DNA of 64,000 bases from Brevundimonas sp. Root1279 (GCF_001425945.1 NZ_LMEB01000007.1:124163-188162), one strand, 5' to 3'. Counted from the stretch's first letter, positions 55,452 through 64,000 are shown. The notes: generated by a model not told the origin, from the letters alone. Numbers and translations: made by a program.

Positions 55452-56960
55452 TCAGTCGACCCAGTCGCGCTTGAGCGTGCGCGAGGCGCCGATCAGCAGG
55501 ATGGCGGCCAGGATGTAGAACCCCATGCCGGTGTAGATGGACCAGCGCAGGCTTTCGTCGCCGAACTGCGGCTTCAGCAGATCGCTCATCCAGCCGAAAT
55601 AGAAGAAGCCGACGGCGATCCCGAGCAGGTTGTTGATCAGCAGGAACAGCGCCGAAGCGGTCGAACGCATCGGGGCCGGCACCAGGTGCTGCACCGCCGC
55701 CGTGATCGGTCCCAGCCAGGTCAGGTTCAGGCCGGTCGGGATGAGGAAGATCAGGAAGGCCACCGTCAGCTGCTGCGCTTGGGTGCCGCCGCCCGGGAAG
55801 ATCAGGCCGATCAGCCACGGCGAGTTCATGGCCAGGATGAAGCAGGGCGCCGAGATCAGGAAGGCGATGGCGGGGGTCAGCGGATAGGCGCCCTTGCCGC
55901 GTTTCGACAGCTTGTCGGCGACCACGCCGCCGCCCCAGATGCCGGCCAGGCCGCCGATCAGGGCGATGCCGGAATAGTACCAGCTGGTCTGAACCAGGGT
56001 CAGGTCGAAGCTGCGCATGAAGAACAGCGGCAGCCAGCCGGCGACGCCGTAGCCGCACACCGACGACGAGGCTGCGCCCAGCGCCAGCAGCCAGAAGCTC
56101 TTCTTGGGAATGACCACCGAGGCGGTGCGGCGCGCGATCATCAGCGACACGCCGATGACGCCGGCGAGCAGCCCCCCGAAGGCGAAGATCAGCGGATTGC
56201 CGAGCTGCAGCCCGGCGAAATGGATCAGGCCGGCCAGCCCCAGGGCGCCGACGCTGACGCCGAGCATGATCAGGGCGGCGACCTTGCCGGCCCCGCCCGC
56301 GCCGGCCTCAGGCGCGGCGGCGATGGCGGCGAGCTGAGCCTCGGTCTTCACGGCGTCCGTGCCGCCCCGCTTCGGATCGCGCACGGTCAGGCGCAGCACA
56401 GGCGCAACCAGCAGACCGATCAGGCCGACAGCGATGAAGGCGGTCTGCCAGCCGTATTTCGCCGCCAGAAGGCCTCCGACCAGGGTGCCGGCGGCGGTGC
56501 CCAGCGGAATGCCGAAGGCGAAGGCGGCGAGGGCGCGGGCCCGCTGCTGCGGCGGGAAATAGTCGGCGATCAGCGAATAGGCCGGAGCCACCCCGCCGGC
56601 CTCGCCCACGCCCACGCCCATGCGGCACAGGAACAGCTGGCCGAACGAGCCGGCCATGCCGCACAGGGCGGTGAAGCCCGACCACACCGCCAGGGCGCCG
56701 GTCATGATCCACACGCGGCTGAAGCGGTCGGCCAGCCAGGCCAGGGGGATGGCGAGGGTCGAATAGACCGAGGCGAAGGCGATGCCGCCCAGCAGGCCGA
56801 ACTCGCTGTCCGACATGCCGAAATGCTCTTTCAGCGGCGCCGCCAGGATGCCGATGATCTGCCGGTCCAGGAAGTTCAGCATGTAGACCAGGATCAGGAC
56901 CGCCAGCACGTAGTAGCGGTAGCCGGTCTTGGCGGGCGCAGCGGCGTCCGTGGCGGTCAT
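55452..56960 (-). CDS. MFS transporter, spinster-like
   Basis: This 502-residue inner membrane transporter has 12 hydrophobic segments. The N-terminal motif is YVLAVLILVYMLNFLDRQIIGIL, then the MFS motif A-like LAWLADRFSRVWIM, and GEAGGVAPAYSLIADYFPPQQRARALA, the family signature of the spinster-type/anion subgroup. The central cytoplasmic loop is rich in Ala/Gly (AAAPEAGAGGAG). The substrate is unknown. The next gene on the same strand is the TonB-dependent receptor, 145 bp upstream with a terminator between, so the link is only positional. Confidence 0.9.
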   Translation of the reverse strand: MTATDAAAPAKTGYRYYVLAVLILVYMLNFLDRQIIGILAAPLKEHFGMSDSEFGLLGGIAFASVYSTLAIPLAWLADRFSRVWIMTGALAVWSGFTALCGMAGSFGQLFLCRMGVGVGEAGGVAPAYSLIADYFPPQQRARALAAFAFGIPLGTAAGTLVGGLLAAKYGWQTAFIAVGLIGLLVAPVLRLTVRDPKRGGTDAVKTEAQLAAIAAAPEAGAGGAGKVAALIMLGVSVGALGLAGLIHFAGLQLGNPLIFAFGGLLAGVIGVSLMIARRTASVVIPKKSFWLLALGAASSSVCGYGVAGWLPLFFMRSFDLTLVQTSWYYSGIALIGGLAGIWGGGVVADKLSKRGKGAYPLTPAIAFLISAPCFILAMNSPWLIGLIFPGGGTQAQQLTVAFLIFLIPTGLNLTWLGPITAAVQHLVPAPMRSTASALFLLINNLLGIAVGFFYFGWMSDLLKPQFGDESLRWSIYTGMGFYILAAILLIGASRTLKRDWVD

Positions 56961-57034
56961 GGCGGTTCCTCGACGACGACGTTTCTTGCTTGGGGCGACG
57001 GTAGCGGGGCCGTGGCCGGACGCAATGGGAAAGG

Positions 57035-57076
57035 CGCGAAAGAAAAGGGCGGCGGCTCAGGTGAACCGCCGCCCTT
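57035..57076 (-). terminator. Rho-independent terminator of TonB-dependent receptor gene
   Basis: A perfect 11-bp stem (57045/46-57055 with 57066-57076, AAGGGCGGCGG and complement) and a TTTTCTTTC tail on the minus strand lie about 30 bp after the receptor stop. Confidence 0.88.
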
Positions 57077-57105
57077 GATCAGTGAAGATCAGGCTTCAGG
57101 AGTAA

Positions 57106-59322
57106 TCAGAAGCGGTACTGGACGGTCGCCGTAACGGTCTGCGGCGGGCCGTAGTAGCCGATCAGGGAGTTGTCGAAGGTGGCCCCGGCGAAGTTGTAGG
57201 CGCCGATGCGGTACTCTTCGTCCGTCAGGTTCTTGCCGTAGAGGCCGACCAGCCAGCGATCGCTCGAGTCGGTCCAGACGATCGACAGGTCGACCAGGCT
57301 GTAGGCCTGCTGGTCGAGCACCGGGTTCGGGAACTCGAACTGGCTGTAGTCGTCGCGGTAGCTGACCGACGGAGTCACGGCCAGTTGGCCGCCGGCCATG
57401 TCGGCGCGGTAGGTGACGCCCAGGTAGCCGGTCCACTTCGGCGCGTTCTGCAGGACGACCTGGTTCGAGATGTCCTCATAGACGCCCAGGGTCAGGTTGT
57501 AGCGCAGGAACTCCTCGAACTCGGATTCGAGGTAGCCGACCGAGAAGTTGGCGTCGAGGTTGTCCAGGATGCGCAGACGGCCTTCGAACTCGGCGCCGAA
57601 GAAGGTGGACGAGCCGACGTTGTCGACGAAGCTGGCGATGCCGCCCACGGCCGGAACCTGGGTGGTGACCTGCTGGTCCTGGTACTTGTTCCAGAACACG
57701 GCCGAGCTGAACGACAGGCGGTCGAGCGCGCCCTTCAGGCCGATCTCGTAGCTGTCGACGGTTTCCGGGTCATAGCCGTTGACCGTGTCCGGCGTCAGGA
57801 TGGCGTCGCCGCGCATGTCGAAGCCGCCCGACTTGAAGCCGCGCGAGAACGACGCATAGGTCGTGAGGTCGTCGGTCAGGTCATAGTTGACGGCGATGCG
57901 CGGGGTGAACTCCGAGAATTCCCGGGTGTTCGTGTAGTTGGTGCGCTGCAGGGTCGGGGCGCGGGACGTGCCGCCGGTCAGCGGGCTGCGGGTCGCCGTG
58001 GCGTAGTTGGCGCGGAACACGTGGCCGGTCTTCTCGTCGACTGTGTAGCGGCCGCCCAGCGACAGGTGCAGGCGATCGGTCAGGTCGAAGTTGACGTCGC
58101 CGAAGACGGCGAAGCTGGTGGTGTCCACATAGCCGGCGGTGCCGATGACGAACTGGCTGGCCACCGGGAAGAACGGGTTGCCGACGATGGTGTCGAAGGC
58201 GCCTTCGGCGTGACCTTCAAGGTAGAAGATGCCGAACAGGCCCTGGGCGCCGTCATAGTCGAACAGGAACTGGAATTCCTGGGTCAGCTGGTCGTCGGCG
58301 TAGAAGGCCGGGATGTCCAGGGTCGGCGCCGGCGTGTTGTCGAAGTCGATGACCGTATCGGTCTCGCCCTCGCGCCAGGCGGTGATCGACTTGAAGGTCC
58401 AGTTGTCGTTCATGTCCAGCTGGACGGTCGCCGCCAGGCCCTGGCTCATCACCGAGTTGTCGTCGCCGATGCCGGCGTTGGTGTCATAGACGCTGCCCGG
58501 AATGCCCGAACCCGGGGTCGCGCCGGCCACTTCGCGGTGACCATGGCGGGGGTTCGACTTGTCCTCGACGCGGTCGTAGGCCAGGCGGATCGACAGGCTG
58601 TCGATCGGCTCCCACTCGGCGCTGGCGCGGCCGGCCAGCACGTCCTTGTCGTAGTGCTCGGCGCCGGTGTTCAGGTTGGTGCCGTAGCCGTCGCGGTCAT
58701 AGCTGGCGATCGCGGCGCCGACGCGGAAGGTGTCCGACAGCGGCATGCTGCCCGCGGCCAACAGATCGATCTGGTTATAGCTGCCGTACGAGCCCCGCAC
58801 GGTCAGCTCCGGCTCGTCCGACAGGCCGTTGGTCACGTATTTGACCGCGCCGCCGACGGTGTTGCGACCGTACAGCGAGCCCTGCGGGCCGCGCAGCACT
58901 TCGATGCGCGACACGTCGTAGACGTCGAGCACGGCGCCCTGCGGACGCGCGATGTAGACGTCGTCGACATAGAGGCCGACGCCCGGCTCGAAGCCCCACA
59001 GCGGGTCCTGCTGGCCGACGCCGCGGATGAAGGAGATCAGGGTCGAGTTCGACCCGCGGGCGACCTGCACGGTCGCGTTCGGGGTCTGCTGCTGAATGAC
59101 GGTGATGTCGGTCGCGCCGGTTTCGTCCAGGCGCTCCTGGCCCAGCACCGAGACGGCGATCGGCACGTCCTTGAGGGATTCGTCGCGGCGGCGGGCGGTG
59201 ACGATGATGTCGTCAACGGCGCTCGGATCCTGCGTCGGCGCGGCGTCCTGGGCGAAGGCGATCGTGCCGAGCGCGCTCCAGGCGGCCCCGGCGAGCAAGG
59301 CGGTCTTGGCGAGTTTCTTCAT
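57106..59322 (-). CDS. TonB-dependent receptor
   Basis: This outer membrane receptor of about 738 residues has a signal peptide MKKLAKTALLAGAAWSALGTIAFA-Q and a TonB-box-like DDIIVTARRRDESLKDVPIAVSV. The plug domain (residues about 45-160) contains GVGLYVDDVYIARPQGAVLD and VEVLRGPQGSLYGRNTVGGAVKY. The beta-barrel ends in a C-terminal Phe (TATVQYRF). Start 59322 has the best fit; ATG 59334 is an alternative. It is divergent from a TetR gene, which may regulate it. Ligand unknown (siderophore, carbohydrate or terpenoid-type compounds are all possible). Confidence 0.94.
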   Translation of the reverse strand: MKKLAKTALLAGAAWSALGTIAFAQDAAPTQDPSAVDDIIVTARRRDESLKDVPIAVSVLGQERLDETGATDITVIQQQTPNATVQVARGSNSTLISFIRGVGQQDPLWGFEPGVGLYVDDVYIARPQGAVLDVYDVSRIEVLRGPQGSLYGRNTVGGAVKYVTNGLSDEPELTVRGSYGSYNQIDLLAAGSMPLSDTFRVGAAIASYDRDGYGTNLNTGAEHYDKDVLAGRASAEWEPIDSLSIRLAYDRVEDKSNPRHGHREVAGATPGSGIPGSVYDTNAGIGDDNSVMSQGLAATVQLDMNDNWTFKSITAWREGETDTVIDFDNTPAPTLDIPAFYADDQLTQEFQFLFDYDGAQGLFGIFYLEGHAEGAFDTIVGNPFFPVASQFVIGTAGYVDTTSFAVFGDVNFDLTDRLHLSLGGRYTVDEKTGHVFRANYATATRSPLTGGTSRAPTLQRTNYTNTREFSEFTPRIAVNYDLTDDLTTYASFSRGFKSGGFDMRGDAILTPDTVNGYDPETVDSYEIGLKGALDRLSFSSAVFWNKYQDQQVTTQVPAVGGIASFVDNVGSSTFFGAEFEGRLRILDNLDANFSVGYLESEFEEFLRYNLTLGVYEDISNQVVLQNAPKWTGYLGVTYRADMAGGQLAVTPSVSYRDDYSQFEFPNPVLDQQAYSLVDLSIVWTDSSDRWLVGLYGKNLTDEEYRIGAYNFAGATFDNSLIGYYGPPQTVTATVQYRF

Positions 59323-59385
59323 TGGCAGCCCCATTTCCTGATGTTCCGAAAGGCGAGACGCTTTTATTCAGCGTTCAATGATTTT

Positions 59386-59408
59386 CCGGAACCGTAACCG
59401 TTTTCCGG
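59386..59408. promoter_or_regulatory. Candidate operator between receptor and TetR genes
   Basis: CCGGAA (59386-59391) and TTCCGG (59403-59408) form an inverted repeat with an 11-bp spacer, about 65 bp before the receptor start and 100 bp before the TetR start. The arms are short, so this is weak. Confidence 0.35.
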
Positions 59409-59511
59409 GGCCTGTCAAACGGCTGCGCTTCCGCAGCGTCATCCAGCGGCCGGGCCAAGCTTCACTGTGGCGCCGTTGCCATGTCGCCTGCGCCGGGCCT
59501 AGCTTGCCGCC

Positions 59512-60243
59512 ATGACCGACGCAGACCCGCCCGTCCCCGCCGCCCCCCCTGCGCCCGCGCGGCGGGGCCGGCCGCCAAAGACCAAGGCGGCGGGCGGCGG
59601 CGCAGACACCCGCGAGTCGATCCTCAACGCCGCCGAGGCCCTGTTCTCCCAGCACGGCTTCTACGGCGTCACCATCCGCGAGGTTGCGCGCGAGGCAGGG
59701 GTCGATACGGCCCTGGTGCACTACTATTTCGGGGCCAAGCGGGGCCTGTTCGACTCCGTCTTCCTGCGGCGCGCCGAGGTCTGGAACAACGACCGTGTCG
59801 CCGCGATCGACCGCTACGCCCGCGAGGCCGGACCCGACGGCATGACCCTGGAAGGCCTGTTCGACGCCTTCCTGCGGCCGCCGTTCCAGTGGTCGATGAA
59901 GGGCGGGCCGGGCTGGAAGCACTACGCGGCCCTGGTCGCCCAGACTAACGCCAACCCGGCCTTCGGCGGCGAGACCATGGCCCGCTATTTCGATCCGGCC
60001 ATCCGCCGCCTGATCGAGCTGATCAAACAGGTCCTGCCCGAGGCGCGCGAGGTCGACCTCTATTGGGCCTATCACAACCTGTCGGGGGCGCTGACCCTGA
60101 CGCTGGGCGAGACCGGTCGCCTCGACCGCCTGTCCGGCGGCCTGTGCCGCTCGGGCGATCTGGACAGCGCCTGCGACTACATGGTGCGCTTCGCCGCCGC
60201 CGGCTTCCGCGCCGTCTGCAACGCGCCGGCGGGGCCGCGCTAG
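59512..60243 (+). CDS. TetR/AcrR family transcriptional regulator
   Basis: This 243-residue regulator has a Pro/Ala/Arg-rich N-terminal arm (APARRGRPPKTKAAGGG), which may contact DNA. The helix-turn-helix is ILNAAEALFSQHGFYGVTIREVAREAGVDTALVHYYFGAKRGLFDSV (about residues 38-84). The C-terminal domain has WNNDRVAAIDRYARE and YWAYHNLSGALTLTLG; its ligand is unknown. It is divergent from the TonB-dependent receptor and followed 2 bp later by a LytTR membrane regulator in one operon. Confidence 0.92.
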   Translation: MTDADPPVPAAPPAPARRGRPPKTKAAGGGADTRESILNAAEALFSQHGFYGVTIREVAREAGVDTALVHYYFGAKRGLFDSVFLRRAEVWNNDRVAAIDRYAREAGPDGMTLEGLFDAFLRPPFQWSMKGGPGWKHYAALVAQTNANPAFGGETMARYFDPAIRRLIELIKQVLPEAREVDLYWAYHNLSGALTLTLGETGRLDRLSGGLCRSGDLDSACDYMVRFAAAGFRAVCNAPAGPR

Positions 60244-60245
60244 CC

Positions 60246-61025
60246 GTGTCCGCCGCCGAGCCTGCGCGGGACGCCATCCACATCCGCATCGACCGCACCT
60301 TCGTGCGCGGCGTCGGGCTGGCCCTCGCCGCCGGCGTGGTGCTGGCCCTGACCGGCGCCTTCGGCATGGACGAGGTCTCGCTGGCCTTCCGTCTCGCCTA
60401 CTGGCTGCCGATGATGCTGCTGGGCGCCCTGTGGGGCCAGGTCTGCGGCATGCTGATCGACCGCTGGATCGACATGGACCGCCGCCCTTGGCTGGCCGTC
60501 GCCGCCCTGACCCTGGTCATGTCCGGGCCGCTGTCGGTCATGGTCTGGGCCGCGACCACCCTGTTCTTCGACGACGACCGCGTCCTGCAACTGGCGCGCC
60601 TGCCGCATTTCCTCCTGCCGGTCACCCTGGTCACCGGCGTGGTCGCGGCGCTGAACGTCTTCCTGTCGCGCACCCCGGTGCAGACCCACGCCGCCGCCGT
60701 CGGCGCCGCCCCCGCCCGCTTCCTCGACCGCCTCCCGCCCAAGCTGCGCGGCGCGACCATCCGCGCCGTCGTCTCCGAGGACCACTACCTGCGCATTCAC
60801 ACGGACCGCGGCTCCGACCTGATCCTGATGCGCCTCGCCGACGCGCTGGGCGAGCTCGAGGGCCTGGAAGGCGCCCAGACCCACCGCAGCTGGTGGGTGG
60901 CCCGTGACGCCGTCCGCTCGGTCGCCCGCGGCGACGGCCGCGCCACCCTGACCCTCGACGGGGGCCTCGAGGCCCCCGTCAGCCGCCGCTACGCCAAGGC
61001 CCTGCGCGACGCCGGTTGGTACTAG
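60246..61025 (+). CDS. LytTR-domain regulator with four-helix membrane domain
   Basis: This protein of about 259 residues starts at GTG 60246, 2 bp after the TetR stop. Four hydrophobic segments (residues about 20-145: GVGLALAAGVVLALTGAFG, YWLPMMLLGALWGQVCGML, LAVAALTLVMSGPLSVMVWA, FLLPVTLVTGVVAALNVFL) are followed by a C-terminal LytTR DNA-binding domain (about 165-259: IRAVVSEDHYLRIHTDRGSDLILMRL and THRSWWVARDAV). No receiver domain is present, so it is a membrane-bound transcription factor. It is co-transcribed with the TetR gene. Confidence 0.88.
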   Translation: MSAAEPARDAIHIRIDRTFVRGVGLALAAGVVLALTGAFGMDEVSLAFRLAYWLPMMLLGALWGQVCGMLIDRWIDMDRRPWLAVAALTLVMSGPLSVMVWAATTLFFDDDRVLQLARLPHFLLPVTLVTGVVAALNVFLSRTPVQTHAAAVGAAPARFLDRLPPKLRGATIRAVVSEDHYLRIHTDRGSDLILMRLADALGELEGLEGAQTHRSWWVARDAVRSVARGDGRATLTLDGGLEAPVSRRYAKALRDAGWY

Positions 61026-61032
61026 GTCCGCG

Positions 61033-62493
61033 CTAGCCCACCCACGTCCCGTGGAAGGCCGCCGGCAGGGCGACCTCGGCCCGCCACGTCGCCACCGGCC
61101 CGTCCTCGACCCGCGCGGCATCGAGCACGTGCAGCTCGGTGGCCCGCTCATCGAGGTTCAGCGACGGGCCGATCAGCCAGCCGTCGTTCTCGGCCGTCCC
61201 GCCCGGGCGGGGCGCGAAGACCATCTCGTCGACGACGTGCCCGGCGCCGAAGTCGAAGCTGCGCGTCCGCCCGGTCGACCAGTCGGTGACGCCGATGCCC
61301 GAGGCGAACGGCCGCCCCGGCGTCTCGCCCGCCGTGTGGATGGTCAGCCTCCGCGCCAGCCCCGCCCGGCGCGGGTCGCTCCGCGGAAACTCGCCGACGA
61401 TGTCGGTCCGCTCCAGGTTCGCGCGCCCGTCGGCCCCGAGCCGCACCATGGCCAGCCGCGCCGGCTCGCCGTCCAACAGCACGCCGTTGACGACCCGCTG
61501 AGCCCCTCGGGCGGCGAAGTCCATGTCGCGATGGGCGCAGACGTCGAAGCGGATGTCGCCGCCGTCCTCCCAGGCGTCGCCCAGGTGGAAGAAGCCGAAC
61601 GCCGGCAGCTCGTAGATCCGACGCGCGCTGAGGTCCGCCTTGTCGACCACCAGCACCTGGGTCCCCGCCTCCGGCGTCCAGTCGAACCCGGCGGAGAAGG
61701 GCATGACGTTGCGGGTCCGCACCCAGGGCTGCAGCACGATCACCAGATGCCGGGCCGTCGCCGTAAAGTCGTGGATGTAGCTGGCCCGCGGCAGCGCGAT
61801 CACTTCGGCCGCCTCAAGCGCTCCATCGGGCGACAGCCGCCAGACCACCGCCTGCGCCCCGCCCACGCCCAGGTTCCAGATGCGGCCGTCCGGCTCGATG
61901 CGCGGATGGGCCAGGAAAGGCATGCCCTTCAGGTCGGGGCGCAGGGTGACGAAGCCGCGCGTCTCCAACGAGCCGGCGTCCATGGCCAAGGGCGAGCCGC
62001 CCTCCCACAGGGCCCAGACGCCGTCCCCGACAGGGATCACCGAGGTGTTTGCGGCGCTGGCGTCGTCGGGCGAGCCGATCGCGGCGCGCGGGTCCGGCAT
62101 CGTCCCGAAGCCCGGCATGACCATGGCGTCCAGGCGCGTCTCCTGCCGCCGCTTGGGCGTGTCGGCGAAGCGCGCCGCCAGCTCGGCCTGGCCCTCCTCG
62201 AGCCGGAAGCGGCGGATCAGGCCGTCGCCGTCGAACCAGTGCTCGGCGTTGCGGCCCGGGCGGCGGAATTTGGCAGGGCCGTTGCGGTACAGCGTCCCCG
62301 CCAGCCCCGCCGGCGCGCGACCGTGGATCAGGCGCAGGGCCTGCGGCGCGATGTCGGCCTCGACGTCGGCGGTGACCAGGCCCCAGTCAGGCGCCGCGGC
62401 CAGCGCTTCGGCGGCGCGGACGGCGTCGGGGGTGACGACCGCGGCCGAGACGGCGGCGGCGCCCATCAGAAAGGCTCGGCGCGAAGGGATCAT
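61033..62493 (-). CDS. Carotenoid oxygenase family protein, Tat-exported
   Basis: This 486-residue seven-bladed beta-propeller dioxygenase (RPE65/CCO family) cleaves carotenoid or stilbene-like double bonds. All four Fe(II)-binding His are visible: H196 (FLAHPRI), H241 (YIHDFTAT), H303 (FFHLGDAWED) and H481 (AFHGTWVG). The N-terminus is a Tat signal (PSRRAFLMGAAAVSAAVV, cut near AVRA), so the enzyme is exported folded to the periplasm, which is unusual for the family. Family motif RNGPAKFRRPGRNAEHWFDGDGLI is present. It is 14 bp from the upstream DUF2141 gene and probably co-transcribed. Confidence 0.94.
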   Translation of the reverse strand: MIPSRRAFLMGAAAVSAAVVTPDAVRAAEALAAAPDWGLVTADVEADIAPQALRLIHGRAPAGLAGTLYRNGPAKFRRPGRNAEHWFDGDGLIRRFRLEEGQAELAARFADTPKRRQETRLDAMVMPGFGTMPDPRAAIGSPDDASAANTSVIPVGDGVWALWEGGSPLAMDAGSLETRGFVTLRPDLKGMPFLAHPRIEPDGRIWNLGVGGAQAVVWRLSPDGALEAAEVIALPRASYIHDFTATARHLVIVLQPWVRTRNVMPFSAGFDWTPEAGTQVLVVDKADLSARRIYELPAFGFFHLGDAWEDGGDIRFDVCAHRDMDFAARGAQRVVNGVLLDGEPARLAMVRLGADGRANLERTDIVGEFPRSDPRRAGLARRLTIHTAGETPGRPFASGIGVTDWSTGRTRSFDFGAGHVVDEMVFAPRPGGTAENDGWLIGPSLNLDERATELHVLDAARVEDGPVATWRAEVALPAAFHGTWVG

Positions 62494-62507
62494 GACCCGT
62501 CCCCCGC

Positions 62508-62936
62508 TCAGCGGATGACGATGGTCTGGGCGACGTCGCCCTCGACCGCGAAATTCGCCCGGTCCCAGCGCGCCGGGCCCATGTTGCCGACGGCGTTGTT
62601 GGAGAAGGCGTAGGGCTCGGTCGGCATGCCGAACGGGTTGGTCGCCATCTCGCCGTTCCCGTCGACGTCGTGGAAGGCCTTGGCCGCGTAGTCGCCGGCG
62701 GGCAGGTCATTGAACGTCGCGGTGCGCTGGCCGGCGGCGACGTCGATCCGCGCCGAACCGACCGGGCGGCCGCTCTCATAAGAGGCTTCGGAATCGTACA
62801 GGGCGACCATCACCGCGCCGGTCTGCGCGCCCGTGTCGAAGGTCAGGGAGACGGTGCTCGAACCCGGCGCGCTCTGGGCCAGGACAGGGGTCGCCAGCAG
62901 GCTCAGGCCGAGGGCGACGAAGGACAGGCGATTCAT
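62508..62936 (-). CDS. DUF2141 domain exported protein
   Basis: This 142-residue protein has a signal peptide (MNRLSFVALGLSLLATPVLA-Q) and one DUF2141 domain: VMVALYDSEASYESGRPVGSA, then the family core LPAGDYAAKAFHDVDGNGEMATNPFGMPTEPYAFSNNAVG. DUF2141 proteins are small periplasmic beta-rich proteins of unknown function and often sit beside carotenoid genes in alphaproteobacteria. Here the carotenoid oxygenase gene follows 14 bp downstream. Confidence 0.9.
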   Translation of the reverse strand: MNRLSFVALGLSLLATPVLAQSAPGSSTVSLTFDTGAQTGAVMVALYDSEASYESGRPVGSARIDVAAGQRTATFNDLPAGDYAAKAFHDVDGNGEMATNPFGMPTEPYAFSNNAVGNMGPARWDRANFAVEGDVAQTIVIR

Positions 62937-63093
62937 GACGGTCTCGCTCAGGAGGGAGACCCGCCAGCCGGGCCTCGACCTCCCGACCGTGCCGCCGGGG
63001 CCGACGGTCCGCCACGCCGCTTGCGGGGTCGCCCGCCGCGCCTTCGCGAACGACCTCGCGCGGCCGTTCGCGAAGCGCGAACGAACAGCCGCC

Positions 63094-64000
63094 TCAGGGC
63101 TTGGGATCGCCCTCGGCGGCAGCCGTTTCGAGCTCGGCCGTCGGCGCGGGCTCAGCGTCAGGCGCCGGCGCGTCGGCGGCTTCGGGCCAGGACGCGGCGG
63201 CTGCGCGGCGATCGCCGCCGAAGTCGCCGCCCTTGCGACCCTTGAAGATCGCGCCGAACCAGCGCCAGGCCGCGACCGCGCCCATGGCGATCACGATCCA
63301 GCCCTTCTTCAGGACCAGCAGGATGACGCCCAGGAACCCGACCTTCTTGGCCACCGCCAGGGCGGCGCCGCCGGCGACCAGGCCGCCGATGCCGTAGGCC
63401 GCCTTCTTGTCGACGCCTTCCTTGTAGTCCGTGTAGCGCGCGCCGGCGTCGAACGAGGCCGTGCTCATCAGCCGGGCGGCTTCGCTCCCGACCGTCTGCA
63501 GATCGGCCATGCCGGAGACGATGTTCATGCTCAGCACGCCGTAGCGGCCCAGCACCCGGACGTCGTAGTTCAGGGTGTGTCCCTCGGTGTTCCCGAAGGC
63601 CAGCTCCTTGGCCCAGATCAGGTTGTGCTTCTGGGCGTCATAGCTCGGCTGCTGCGCCCAGCCGACCAGATTGACCGTCTCGAAGCCTTCGGCCTGACGC
63701 GCCCGGTTGTCGGCGTCCTCCCCCTCCTTGAGCGAGTCCAGCAGGGCCCCGTAGTCGATGTCCTTGGCGTCGGCGTCCGAGACATAGCCGTCGCCCACAT
63801 AGGTCACCACCGCGCCCCAGGTCTCGTCGACCGGGCTCTTGCCGGCCGGGAAGACCATGCCGAGCACGCCCTCGACCGAACCGGGAGGGTTGCCCCAGGC
63901 GTCGACCAGCACCCGGCGGGAGTCTTCGGCGTTCAGGAAGTAGTAGTCCTCGCCCAGGTTCAGCGTGGCCTTCGCCGAAGCGATCTTCACCACGCCGGTC
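63094..64000 (-). CDS. DUF2167 family membrane protein, 5' end outside window
   Basis: About the last 300 residues of a DUF2167 protein. The family block AKATLNLGEDYYFLNAEDSRRVLVDAWGNPPGS is near the visible start. GMVFPAGKSPVDETWGAVVTYVGDGYVSD, the ATYDAQKHNLIWAKEL-like FGW core and the C-terminal pair of hydrophobic segments (IGGLVAGGAALAVAKKVGFLGVILLVL and WIVIAMGAVAAWRWFG) follow. A Pro/Ala/Glu-rich tail ends it. The frame is open to the window edge; a GTG at 63993 is unlikely to be the real start because the usual signal peptide is missing. Confidence 0.87.
   Translation of the reverse strand, partial: TGVVKIASAKATLNLGEDYYFLNAEDSRRVLVDAWGNPPGSVEGVLGMVFPAGKSPVDETWGAVVTYVGDGYVSDADAKDIDYGALLDSLKEGEDADNRARQAEGFETVNLVGWAQQPSYDAQKHNLIWAKELAFGNTEGHTLNYDVRVLGRYGVLSMNIVSGMADLQTVGSEAARLMSTASFDAGARYTDYKEGVDKKAAYGIGGLVAGGAALAVAKKVGFLGVILLVLKKGWIVIAMGAVAAWRWFGAIFKGRKGGDFGGDRRAAAASWPEAADAPAPDAEPAPTAELETAAAEGDPKP

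Overview
The window is high-GC DNA with the gene content of an alphaproteobacterium, most likely Caulobacteraceae and probably Brevundimonas. The evidence is a ChvG/ChvI-HprK-EIIA-HPr cluster, TonB-dependent uptake, many secreted proteins, DUF6356/DUF2141/DUF2167-type small genes, and the palindromic intergenic repeats typical of that group. The genus is an inference from gene style. No rRNA, CRISPR array, insertion sequence or phage was seen. There is one tRNA.

Layout. 1-9.3 kb: the 5' part of a class A penicillin-binding protein, a secreted alpha/beta hydrolase, a Rieske oxygenase, a coupled pair (Tat-signal CoA-transferase-family protein plus OprB-like porin), a TetR regulator and a CPA2 cation/proton antiporter. 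9.5-17 kb: M13 metallopeptidase, hisS, DUF418 membrane protein, 3-hydroxyacyl-CoA dehydrogenase, YggT. 17.2-24.4 kb: tRNA-Ala(CGC), trhO, a small secreted protein, then ptsH-EIIA-hprK-chvG-chvI, which joins envelope stress sensing to PTS-type phosphorelay, and a large unrecognised soluble protein. 24.4-27.8 kb: a repeat-rich stretch with a small GIY-YIG nuclease gene between palindromic repeats, a zinc-ribbon protein, a YhiN-type flavoprotein and two small hypothetical genes, one of which carries a repeat inside its reading frame. 27.8-31.5 kb: a visibly lower-GC island with a GIY-YIG/Mug113-like protein, a ParB-fold (DGNRR) protein, a HEPN-like protein and a membrane-anchored protein, abutting polA.

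31.5-43 kb: polA, a lipoprotein, a TPP enzyme, an entericidin-like lipopeptide, the def-(small membrane protein)-fmt-truA operon, a thioesterase coupled to a probable glutaryl-CoA dehydrogenase, and a CaiB/BaiF CoA-transferase. The last two suggest glutarate/lysine catabolism. 43.3-52.8 kb: the 2-oxoglutarate dehydrogenase and succinyl-CoA synthetase genes (sucB, sucA, sucD, sucC) on one strand. sucC and sucD are separated by a VapBC-type toxin-antitoxin module and three secreted paralogues. Three more members of that secreted family lie upstream of sucC. 54.8-64 kb: a spinster-like MFS transporter, a TonB-dependent receptor divergent from a TetR/LytTR regulator pair, a Tat-exported carotenoid oxygenase, a DUF2141 protein and a truncated DUF2167 membrane protein.

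The most unusual points are the six-member secreted family built around a split sucC/sucD, the REPIN-like inverted repeat pairs (one flanking a GIY-YIG gene, one running into a coding sequence), the Tat-exported and apparently permuted CoA-transferase with its own porin, and the small putative defence island beside polA.
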